In this document: positions 48,316 through 64,000 of the stretch, in pieces
How positions within the stretch are numbered: position 1 is the first letter of the stretch
Layout of the letters: the number at the start of each line of letters is the position of its first letter
Assembly (NCBI RefSeq): GCF_003589595.1
Contig: NW_020653945.1
Span: forward strand, 12,542,028-12,606,027
Reading direction: 5' to 3'
DNA length: 64,000 nucleotides
Source: Hyposmocoma kahamanoa
Lineage: Eukaryota; Arthropoda; Insecta; Lepidoptera; Cosmopterigidae
The notes under the pieces: model-generated
The model's database searches: none
What the model saw: only the letters and a program-made list of their open reading frames with translations
Told to the model about the DNA's origin: nothing
Translations under genes and position numbers: made by a program

Positions 48316-51300
48316 ATGTATCTGTATTTACTTTTTTCCTTAAGTGGCTCCCAAGTTTGTGGATATAGCAGGCCACTATTTGCACTAACAAACATATCTT
48401 TGGATTATTTTGGTAAATTTTATATTTCCTTACATTCCATTTTTTCGACCACGGCTTTTGTTGCAAAAACAGATGGCAGGGCCTATTTTGAGTTTTACAT
48501 CTTCTGCCGTTAGAAACTTGAGGAATTGGTAAATATAGGAAATGCATTGATATTATAGTAAATAACTATTAATATAATAATATGATTTAGACCTGGAATG
48601 CATCCCGCCACTGGAAGCTCTATTGCCCAGTGCAGCCCGTGTTCACGATTATCCGAAGATTGACAAACTATCTGTAAAATTCGATATTGCCAAGATGAAA
48701 CAGGATATGAAAAGCAAAATCTGGCAGAAGATGATTGCATCAAGTACAACCACAGAAGCAGGTAAAGTTTAATAATTCCGGGAAGAAAAGCTAGTAAATA
48801 GGGTAAAATTTGGTAATATAAATATTTGTTATTTGTGGTTACAGCAAAACCACAAATAACAAATATTTACTTTTATTTACTTATTTATTTATTGTCGGGT
48901 ACTCCACAAACACGTGTAATTATAAAATTTTTTGGTAATGCAAAAAATACCAATAAATTCAAAGATGACATAGAATACATAAAGTTAACTAATATTTATT
49001 AATCACAGATCCAGTTGCCTATAACGAAAACAGCATTCACAAATTTCTATTTGGTCCCAACATCGAAGATAGTGAGTACAATCTAATAATTGTCGTTAGG
49101 TACCTACTCAAAAAAACGTAGGTTTGTATTTAATCATCATAAATAACTTTTTAAATTGCTATTTTAAGGGAAACTTTTAAATCAGCAATATACCAAAGTA
49201 CCTGAACCAATAAAGAAGTTAAGCATTAATACCATGGACATTGAACACAATAATAACCAATATAAAGACATGTATGCCGATGGTGGTCTTTTACGGTAAA
49301 TGATGTAAAAAAAATCACAGTATTTTGAGTAATGGACTTTGAATGTAAATCTATTTCGATGAATATTGACAAATTTCTTTCAGTAGATTCAAAATAAATA
49401 GGTGACTAAGGAATGGTTCTACTTGATCTTAACCAAGTTATCTTCTGTCTCATTTACCCTGTTGCAGCTTTCTTTCTTTCTTTTAAAAAACTAGTCTGTG
49501 TAAGTCGTATGCACAATTATTAATAATTTCTTTGGCAGGGCGGAAACTTTTCATAATAAAGTGGCCGTACATATGCCGCCTCGCGAGCTCCATTACCCGG
49601 GACATTGTAGGCTGAGGGAAACTAAGGATATGATGCAGACAGCCCTCAACGCCTTTGCTATTTTCCTTTACTGCAGTGCAAAAGACATAGAGAAACTACC
49701 AGCGTTCTATGTGCTCAGATCTGTAAAATTTATTCAATTCGTTGAAATTTATCTCAGGCTGGTTAGATAAGCAAACATTCAGTTAAATACTTACATAATT
49801 TATAGGCTCGAACTATAGCCATGATGAAATTAGCCAAGGAGAAGCTGGCGGCTACGTGGAAGGTAGTGAAGGGTGATCGCAAGACGATAGAGATCCCGCA
49901 TTCGACCCTGGAGAGGTACAGACCTCTATTCAAGTATCTCGATGGCCGGGAAATGGCTCGTCTTAATCTGAGTGACCCTAGAATACTAACGTTTATTGGG
50001 ACGCATGCCGAACTTTCTAGACATCAAGTACGTTAATTACACATATTATTCTTTAATTTTTATAGAATTAATTACTTTAGGTAGTTATAGAATAGACTTA
50101 AACTAGAACAGAATATCTGGTTATCGAGTTCTTAAGTTTTCGCGATTGTTACACATAGGAAATGAAACTATTTTTCCGGATTTAAATAGCATATATTTGT
50201 TTTGTCAAACAAACCAACGTTTCGGGCCCTTTACAGGTCCCATGGTCACTGTTGACTGTGACCATGACCATATCCATGACCATGACCTGTTAGAATATCT
50301 GGTTTTTGTACGTAATTATTATGCAGATTTCAACACCAGTTGTCATATGTTTCAATGTTAAAATACTCGTATAGCATCGTAGAGAAATGAAAAGATCAAT
50401 CAAAGGACATAAGTGTTTACCATTTCATTTATAGGTGGGTATAATAGCGAGCCAGTATGTAAAAATTACTCCCAATTGGTTGGAAGCTAAAAATCTTAAT
50501 TTGATGAATAACCTGCTTTGCGGTATGCCTATGAATTTAATGCGTAAGGCTTCTAGTAATGTGTATTTGCAGCTCACACAACACGTAAGTGATAGTGTAA
50601 AATCTATTTATTTAATAAAAATGTATGCTTGTTATCTTATTTCTAAAGAAATATGTAGTATATACCAAAATCCATTTATTTGTTTAAATTATTCCAGCTA
50701 TTTTATCACATTCGAGCTTGTGATTCTTTGCAACGTAGCTTTTACTTGAATTTGATGACAAAAACTGAGGTGAGTTACTTCAATAACAATTTCATTTTAA
50801 TGGCTATTCTAAACAGCTAAATTTTGCATGTGCGAGCTTTTCCTGTCCTTGAATAACATCGAACAGAACCACAATTATATTTTTTTTTATATACTTTATA
50901 CTTTTAACATTTTAGCTCTGCTATCTATGAGTCGATACAACCTCAAATGGCTTTGGTTGATCCCGCATAATAGTGAAAATATTGAACCAATCACTTTGGA
51001 AAAAAATATATAGGAAAATGAAGGATATACACTGGCTATATACGATATGAAAACCCGATTCCTAAAAATTTTCGCGATAGAAAAAATAACACAAACTTAC
51101 CTCGAAATTTAACAAGAAAACCAATGATTGTTTTATATCAATTGAACTAGATAGAACACGCGTAGAGTATACGGTACACATATTTCAAATGGCTTTAATT
51201 TCGTTTGTACTAAAATAAATTCTATAATAAAGCCTGTGTTCCCGCCTCTCGACATGTCCATACATAAATTGTATGGACTAGATTAGACATTTTGGATTGT

Positions 51301-52424
51301 AAGTAGCTAACTTCTCAAGTCAAACTATTCATACTTTAATTTCACATTCAATAAAACTTTCAGGCTTTAGGTCGGTCGTACAGCTGGAGCTCTCGCGACG
51401 TGGCCCGGCTGGGGCTACTGTTGGCGGAGCTTCAGGGACCGGACTTCGCTGCCATCAACCCCAAAGCCATGTCTGGGATAACTGCCCAAGTTAGTAATAT
51501 TACGTGTAAAATACACACCTTGCTGCAAAAACCAATTTTGAAAGTTAATTACACGAGTCTTTTTTTATAACATCAAGTGACGGGACGAACAAGTCGTGCG
51601 CCTGATGGTAACACGCCTGTCCATAACAGTTACAGTGCCACGCAAAGATCTGAGGGGCACTACCACTGCGCCCGTCACTCTAAGATATAAGTTGACAAGT
51701 ATCATGTGCCTGTAATTTCACCAGTACCCTTACCCTTCAAAACCGGAACACAGTAATGCTGACATTACTGCTTGGTAGCAGAAATAGGTAAGGTGGCAGT
51801 ACTACCCTGGACGAACCCTTTTACAAGGAGCTCTACTGCTAGTAGTCTGAGTCTTCATTTCACATGCTATATTTCTAATATGTTAGACAATTATCTAACA
51901 CCGATCTTTTGGTTCCGAAGTAGGGAGTTGCCCTATGTATCAGAGAAACTAAATTATTTCGGGAGACAACACCCTGAACATCCAAGCCAAGTCAATTTAG
52001 AAAAATGCGTTATCTATATGCTTTCTTAAATAAATGTGATTTCTCTACATATTTCATAAATACACTAACCGCTGAGCACGCCTAGATATTAATTTCCGAA
52101 AAAGCTCCTTTCATATTAGATAATTATTTTCATTCTTTTATAATTAAGGAATGTTCCTACTAATACCAACGTATGTTATTTTATTCGTAGGTAATGCTTA
52201 AGATCCCTCCTGAAGTTCTTCAATACGTGACGGAGACTCAACTGCGCTATTTGGCTGTTAAGCCTTTGAATATCCTCGCACGGAAACTAAAGGTCTTCCA
52301 AGACAAGCAGATGACATTCGGTTTATCTAGTGACGATCATGCAGTGGTGTCAACTTGCGATTTGATTTTAATATTTCTAGCTTATTTATTGTTAATAAAC
52401 AACCCTGGTGTAAATTATGTATAA
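48316..52424 (+). CDS. Predicted secreted, GPI-anchored helical-repeat protein, paralogue 1
   Basis: Ten exons: 48316-48412, 48591-48761, 49009-49071, 49169-49295, 49539-49722, 49806-50027, 50435-50584, 50698-50769, 51364-51489, 52191-52424; 481 aa. Short N-terminal hydrophobic segment (MYLYLLFSLSGSQVCG), probably a signal peptide. Residues about 155-455 are all-helical in appearance, with repeated Leu-rich units (NLSDPRILTFIGTHAEL, LNLMNNLLCGMPMNLMRKAS, SRDVARLGLLLAELQGPDF, VTETQLRYLAVKPLNIL). A C-terminal hydrophobic tail (TCDLILIFLAYLLLI) after polar residues suggests a GPI-anchor signal. The unit pattern (LCxMP..., W..DV.RLG.LL..L) reminds me of mesothelin/stereocilin/otoancorin superhelices, which are also GPI-anchored; this is inference. 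Phases and exon lengths match paralogue 2 at 54421-60836. The upstream in-frame TAG at 48295-48297 fixes the start. Confidence 0.8.
48820..48868. repeat. Perfect 21-bp hairpin in intron 2 of paralogue 1
   Basis: AAATATTTGTTATTTGTGGT(T) at 48820-48840, a 7-nt loop (ACAGCAA), then its exact complement at 48848-48868. Confidence 0.9.
50127..50335 (+). repeat. Dispersed repeat copy and GACCAT minisatellite
   Basis: AGTTCTTAAGTTTTCGCGAT, TCAAACAAACCAACGTTTCG and GGGCCCTTTACAGGTCCCAT also occur, diverged, near 30350-30400 and 13206-13226. It is followed by tandem TGACCATGACCATATCCATG units (50262-50288). Lies in intron 6 of paralogue 1. Confidence 0.6.
51558..51843 (+). repeat. Dispersed repeat 'ACGGGACGAACAAGTCG', copy d (intron 9 of paralogue 1)
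   Basis: CATCAAGTGACGGGACGAAC to CCTTTTACAAGGAGCTCTAC; same family as 17634-17931. Confidence 0.85.
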
Positions 52425-52697
52425 TACTTATATTATACTTATATGTAAGTACTTATATTTCAATGAAAAAAATATGAGTTTAATTTCAAATAGGGTGATG
52501 GGACCCCATAGGTTGCCAAAAAATACAACAGCACAATAAAAACTACATTTGAACGATTTATTTTCCCTTCCACTATTGAAGTCACTGCGACAATTATTCT
52601 ACGAAAGTTTCCGTCTTGCGCTGTACAAACTTGTAAAAAATCCAATTCAGTGTTGTAATATGCTCTAAAGTAATTTCCTCTCGTAGCTATAGTATTA

Positions 52698-53983
52698 GGG
52701 GTTAAAGTATGAAATTGCCGTTTTATTGCAATAGGTTCTTTGAATTTTCATAGAATCTTCATGGTTTGAGGTTTTCGAATGAAACTTTTTTCAAATGGTT
52801 TCTGTGATTTTTTTTTTTTAATTTGAAACATTTGAATATCGACTTTCAATTGTTTTTGTTATTCAATTTAGACAAGAAAGATGGATACTGCGAAAATTCG
52901 AGTGATTTTTGAATACGAGTTCCGACGCGGAACTAACGCGGCAGAAACAGCCCGCAATATCAATGCTGCGTTTGGAGAGGGGTCTACTAATGAACGCACC
53001 GTGGTTTTGGTTTAAACGCTTTCGTGATGAAAATTTCGACTTAAAGAACGAGTCACGAGGAAGACCGCCCACACAGGTGGATAACGATGAATTAAGAGAG
53101 ATAGTGGAAGCCGATCTCACTCACACTCATCTCAAACTACCCAGGAATTAGCGGCATGGTTTAACGTTACCTTACCCACAATATTGACTCACTTGCGTCA
53201 AACCAATAAAATAAAAAAATACGAAAAATGGGTGCCTCATGATTTGACTGATCTGCAGAAAGAAACGCGTGTTGAAACTTGTGTTGCCTTGTTGAACCGG
53301 TACAGAAATGAAGGAATATTGGATCGAATTGTACATGTGATGAAAAGTGGATTCTTTATGATAACCGGAAAAGAAAAATGCAATGGCTGACCCCAGGTCA
53401 AATGCCACAACAGTGTCCTAAAGCAAAACTTACCAATAAAAAGGTAATGGTAACTGTTTGGTGGTCTCAGCATGGTGTTATTCACTATAGTTTTCTCCGA
53501 TCTGGTCAAGCAATAACGGCAGATGTCTATTGTGCCGAACTCCGAACCATGTTGACAAAACTAGCAGTAAAACAGCCCCGACTCATGAATCGATCTTCAC
53601 CATTATTGCTCCACGACAACGCGAGACCTCACACAGCACGAGAAACCATTTTGACCCTTCAGGAACTGCACTTAGAAACCATTCGTCATTCTCCGTATTC
53701 ACCAGACCTTGCTCCAACGGACTACCATTTTTTTCGTGATTTGGACAATTATCTACGTGACAAGAAGTTTTCTTCCCAGGAGGTAGTACAAAATGCTTTC
53801 ACACAGTTTGTGCAGTCTAGATCGTCGGAGTTCTATCGCAAAGGCATTAATAACCTTCCCATTAGATGGCAGCAATGTATAGATAATAATGGCAACTATT
53901 TTGATTAAATAAATTTGTTAAAAATTTAAAAAATAAACAATTTAGATTTTCAGTACAAATCGGCAATTTCATACTTTAACCCC
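52698..53983 (+). mobile_element. mariner element, 1.29 kb
   Basis: 23-bp identical terminal inverted repeats (GGGGTTAAAGTATGAAATTG and three more bases) at 52698 and, inverted, ending 53983. TA duplications sit at 52696-52697 and 53984-53985. Length is typical of a full mariner. It lies 270 bp after the stop of paralogue 1. Confidence 0.95.
52881..53908 (+). pseudogene. mariner transposase, frameshifted
   Basis: Starts MDTAKIRVIFEYEFRRGTNA and reads through a helix-turn-helix region (WFKRFRDENFDLKNESRGRP) in shifting frames, then an intact 3' part (53378-53908) with HDNARPHTA and YSPDLAPTDYHFF, the second and third catalytic Asp of the D,D34D triad. The 5' half carries several stops and frame changes, so this copy cannot make active transposase. 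Its intact TIRs could still be moved by another source. Confidence 0.9.
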
Positions 53984-53985
53984 TA

Positions 53986-54420
53986 TTACTTCCTGCCACT
54001 GCCGCACTGTAATATTTTTGTAGATGTAACACGTACATACTTAGGTAACCTACACACGGTGCGTTTTTAGTCAATCCCTAAACCTCTTGATCCAAAATCG
54101 ACTTTCAAATTTCGAACAAAACTTAAGCCCTCCTATTGAAAGTAAAGTCAAAGGAAGAACGTATGTTATTCCTATGTTACTGTTATCATAAATAAATTCG
54201 CAATTTTTTATTTTATATTAAAGTTGTGAAAAGGGGTTTGGGATAAATTGCGTCATTTTATTCAAACTTCAAGAAAAATGCCGTCGTATTTAAAGTAAAA
54301 ATTACGAGGGTTTTCAATACTTAAATGGTTATTTTAAATGTTTAGTGTTGTTCAGGCTTGACGTGACCATGCCGATTAAACATGACATTGTCAAATGAAT
54401 TCTTATATTTTGATTTAAAA
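53986..54420. other. Spacer between mariner and paralogue 2
   Basis: 435 bp, AT-rich; no exon or repeat recognised. It should hold the promoter of paralogue 2. An in-frame ATG at 54382 could extend the protein by 13 residues. Confidence 0.45.
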
Positions 54421-60836
<6,416 letters not shown>

Positions 60837-60926
60837 TTTTTATTGTTTTTGTATCCACAAAAACGATCAATTATGCTTAAGCATTAGGAATTTTTAACTT
60901 TAATATAAAAATATAATCTTAATATA

Positions 60927-60976
60927 AATAAATTAATACAAAATAATTATTATAATAAAAAAAAGTATTTTTTATT
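60927..60976. terminator. Facing poly(A) signals of paralogue 2 and the downstream gene
   Basis: AATAAA at 60927-60932 on the + strand (91 nt after the paralogue 2 stop) and TTTATT at 60971-60976, which is AATAAA on the - strand (134 nt after the stop of the - strand gene). Confidence 0.5.
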
Positions 60977-61109
60977 AATAATTATATTGCTTTATGTTTT
61001 GAATTGATGGTAAATGAAAAGTATAGCGACCGTCGCTGTTTACCCTTGCTTCCAACTGAAAGTAAACATAATAGTTTAGTAAATAACATATTTTTTAAAT
61101 TGAAAATGT

Positions 61110-63194
61110 CTACAAATACACAGCGAGTCGTACCATGGTACTACACCAGTCTGTTTGCGCACTCATTTCGCAAACATCTCGAGTTGGTTTATTATTTCGT
61201 TGAAATGATAATGTTTCAGTTTTATTTTCTGATCGAGATGTTGAGGTTTGTGATACATTCATTTTCTTGCCACCACACTCCGAACATAACTCAAATTGAC
61301 ATTTAGACATGCAATTGACTATAAATTCTGTTTGCGATGCCCCCGGTATTGTATTCGCACGAGATTCTTGGTGTTCCGTCTTCATAAAAACTACAGAGTC
61401 TTTAACAGAACTGTTAATGTTTACGTTGGGTTGTTGGAACTCCGTAGATGTTTTAGTTGGTTTAGTTGTCTTCACGCCATCATTATTCTCACATTTACAA
61501 CTGCAAAAACAAATTTGGTTAACAAAAACAATAATTATTTTATAAAAAATATAACTTATAAGTTGAAACTTAACTACCATTCTCTTCCAGCACGGGTTAA
61601 CACAGGCAATAACACAAAACATGTTCTGACTTCTGGACACAAAGCTTTTGGGTCAGGGCGAAAGGAATCGTCAACGCAGGCACATTGAACATAGACTAAA
61701 TTTTGATCATCCTGGCAGTACAAACGTGGAAGATAATCATTTAAAAGTGATTGTACCGATTTACTTTGCGTAACTGTTCCATTATAGTCGACTCCTTCGT
61801 CAGTAAGTGATCGAGAATTATAAGTATCCACGTTTGGTTTCACCTGTGTTGCAACTTCTGGATTTTTTATTTCAATGTTTACGTTCAAATTAAGAACGTC
61901 GCTTTTGTTCGTTGAAGCGACAAATTGGCCGTCTTTGTGGTGCTCATTTAAATTTATGGTTTGTGGTGCCCCATCTGGAAGTTGACGGGATGGTAATGAT
62001 GTATTTTGGTAAGTAAAGTTGGTCAACCATACTTTCGTGTTAATTGGACTGAAATTACCAGCAACAGTGGGTGGCCCGACACTGCTAAACATCTTTGTAA
62101 AGTTCGTCTTTTGAGTGGCAATTTCGGCTGTCGCTTCTGGTGCTACATTAATTGTACCATTTGTCTCGTCAATTGAGTTCGGATTCTGAAAGGACAGTCC
62201 CATTTTAAGTATATCAAGAGAAGGACCGATTGCGTCTGTGGATTTTCCTTTTATTTCCACAGCGGCCGCTTGATTTACAGAGTTAGCGTCCACAAATGAG
62301 GAGATGATATCACTCTCCGTATTTTTATAAAAATTTGAAATAATTATATCATCTGTATCTTCTGCGATAGGATTAAGAAGTTTGTGATCTTCTAATTGTT
62401 GTCTTTGAGGGATATTATTTGCACTTGTTTTTATAGACGAAGTATATCCTGTCAATACGTTGGTACCAAATACTTCCTTCCGTATTTCAGGTACCATATT
62501 TGTCACAGGCGCTTGGCCCACGGTTTTATTTTTTTCCATGGTAACCATTTTGTTAACTATCCTTTTTGGAATTTTAGAATACTTGTTAGCCATTTGTCTT
62601 CTTTTTATAGGAGTCGTTTTGGCTGACACTGACGGAGACGTGAGAGGACAGTTAGAATTAATTTTTTTGAGGATTGAAGAGTGTTCTGGTTGGCTTACTT
62701 GACCAGTAAGAGGTTTATATTTTACGATTTGTTTAGAGTTTAATCCATTTTTTATAGATGGTCGACGAGCTGTTGTCTTGTCCTAAAAATACAGTGGTAT
62801 TAACATCGTGTTTTTTTATTTAATTAGTACAGGCATGCACAGTAATATTGAACACATTTATACCGCGGTAGCGTCCACGGCGATGTGTGGTGGCTTAAAA
62901 CTTTTCAAAGCTTCAGTCTTTACTGCTCCATTTGCAACAGTAGTTTCATCTGTATTACAAAAACAATTTGAGATAAGAAATATATGGGCTAATTATAACA
63001 TTAAGATTAAATAATTTGCTAAAATTAACCAGATTTATGATAAGTACGCACTTACACTTACAACCTTACAATTACAAGTATAGATCGCTAACGAATTTGT
63101 CTCACACAACGTAATATTAAGTAGTTCATACTTCAAAGTAGGTAACGAACCTGCTCGGTTATTTAACTTCCTCATCTGACTTTTTTCCCAGGAT
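61110..63194 (-). CDS. Unrecognised Ser/Thr/Asn-rich protein, 5' end missing
   Basis: Four exons found: 63194-63151, 62949-62864, 62782-61578, 61500-61110; at least 574 aa. The first of these starts in mid-codon, so there is at least one more exon upstream, which I could not find before the window end. Not recognised. The long exon is rich in Ser, Thr, Asn and Val, with many possible N-glycosylation sites and no membrane segment. Near its end is a Cys-rich part (LYCQDDQN, YVQCACVDDSF, ALCPEVRTC, RECCKCENN), and the last exon has CMSKCQFELCSECGGKK and ends SAQTDWCSTMVRLAVYL. The last donor (TG|GTAGTT) is weak but keeps the phase. Tail-to-tail with paralogue 2. Confidence 0.6.
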
Positions 63195-63302
63195 CTAATA
63201 AACACAAAAAAATATACATAGGCATCAAAACCGAACATAATTATAAGTTACCTAAGAAATCTGAAACATAAAAGTATAGTCTCCGTGAAGTATATATAGA
63301 AT

Positions 63303-63530
63303 ATATTTTTTTTATATAATAACAAATGACGGGACGAACAAGTCGAGGGCCTGGTGGTAAGCGACACACCTGTTCAGAACAGTTGCAGTGCCTCTCATAG
63401 CTTTAAACCGTAAAGACCGGAGAGGCACTGCCACTGCACTGTGATGAGTTGACAACTTATGTCACCCTGAGACATTAGTTAACAAGTCCCATGTGCCCGT
63501 AATTTCACCAGCACCGCTACCGCTACAAAG
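63303..63530 (+). repeat. Dispersed repeat 'ACGGGACGAACAAGTCG', copy e
   Basis: ATAACAAATGACGGGACGAA through GTTGCAGTGCCTCTCATAG to GTAATTTCACCAGCACCGCT; same family as 17634-17931, truncated at the 3' end. Confidence 0.8.
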
Positions 63531-64000
63531 TCTGCAGACTGGGATGGACTGCGTGAGTTCTACGCATCGTACCGTGGAGACAGCCCTTTTTCGCTTCGGG
63601 TGATCCTGACACCTGTCAGGATCACCCGATGTGATCAACCACGGTCGCTGAGACGATTCTGGCGGGTATGGAATATAGTAGCTACCGGTGTCAAAAAGCG
63701 TCCGTGGTTTAATCGACCTTGTAGAGATACTAGAGTTGCAAAGCAATCTGCTTTTGAGGCTTAGACTACGGCGCACAGTGGGCCCAAATTGATAATACTT
63801 GGACATAGGAATAACTTGAATTTTGCTCGAACGATCGTTCGTTTGCAGGATCTCGAGGCAGCATTTAGTTTCAGCTTCGCGTCGGGAAGCTTTGGGTCCC
63901 AATTCTTGAGCGCCGCGTAGTGGGCCCAAATTGATAATTCTTGGACATAGGTATAACTTGTGGAGTCTTGAGCAAATTTTTTTTATGTGTTAGATATTAA
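63531..64000. repeat. GC-richer repeat-like end with direct repeats
   Basis: Two copies of GTGGGCCCAAATTGATAAT with CTTGGACATAGG and ATAACTTG lie at 63778-63821 and 63920-63961. A perfect 15-bp hairpin with a 2-nt loop lies at 63597-63628. An open frame on the - strand (63929-63462) has no recognisable domain. Probably an unclassified mobile element. Confidence 0.45.

Overview
The window looks like nuclear DNA of an insect, almost certainly a moth or butterfly. Genes have many small exons with GT-AG introns, intergenic DNA is AT-rich, and the introns carry tRNA-derived SINEs of lepidopteran type, mariner/Tc1 elements and Jockey-like LINE scraps. I assembled the gene models by hand. Exon ends were chosen at GT/AG sites so that reading phase is kept, and every complete model closes on a whole number of codons. 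One contig gap of exactly 100 N lies at 56789-56888.

Layout: (1) 0.16-1.8 kb, + strand: SDF2-type ER MIR-domain protein, convergent with (2) 2.9-7.9 kb, - strand: polo kinase, complete (569 aa). (3) 9.4-18.8 kb, + strand: secreted neutral (pancreatic-type) lipase with intact Ser-Asp-His triad; its introns are packed with SINEs and a MITE. (4) 18.8-22.2 kb: gene-poor, with decayed transposon sequence and an unexplained GC-rich block. (5) 22.2-31.2 kb, + strand: pickpocket-type DEG/ENaC channel, followed only 259 bp later by (6) 31.4-40.4 kb, + strand: TRPV channel, best match nanchung. (7) 43.7-44.9 kb, + strand: Pro/Gln/Ser-rich secreted structural (cuticle- or eggshell-like) protein with a well-placed TATA box. 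(8) 45.3-47.7 kb, - strand: unrecognised Cys-rich gene, divergent from (9) 48.3-52.4 kb, + strand, and its tandem paralogue (10) 54.4-60.8 kb, + strand. These two encode secreted, probably GPI-anchored, helical-repeat proteins with identical intron phases; a mariner lies between them and a Tc1 lies inside the second. (11) 61.1-63.2 kb, - strand: 3' part of another unrecognised Ser/Thr/Asn-rich gene whose 5' end I could not find; it is tail-to-tail with (10).

How the genes relate: most are unrelated housekeeping or effector genes. The two channels are both from families used in mechanosensation and sit head to tail. The most novel part is 45-63 kb: two paralogous GPI-anchor-type proteins, which I compare cautiously with mesothelin/stereocilin-like superhelices, flanked by two unknown genes that share a short Cys motif. 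No CRISPR array, rRNA gene or functional tRNA gene was seen.
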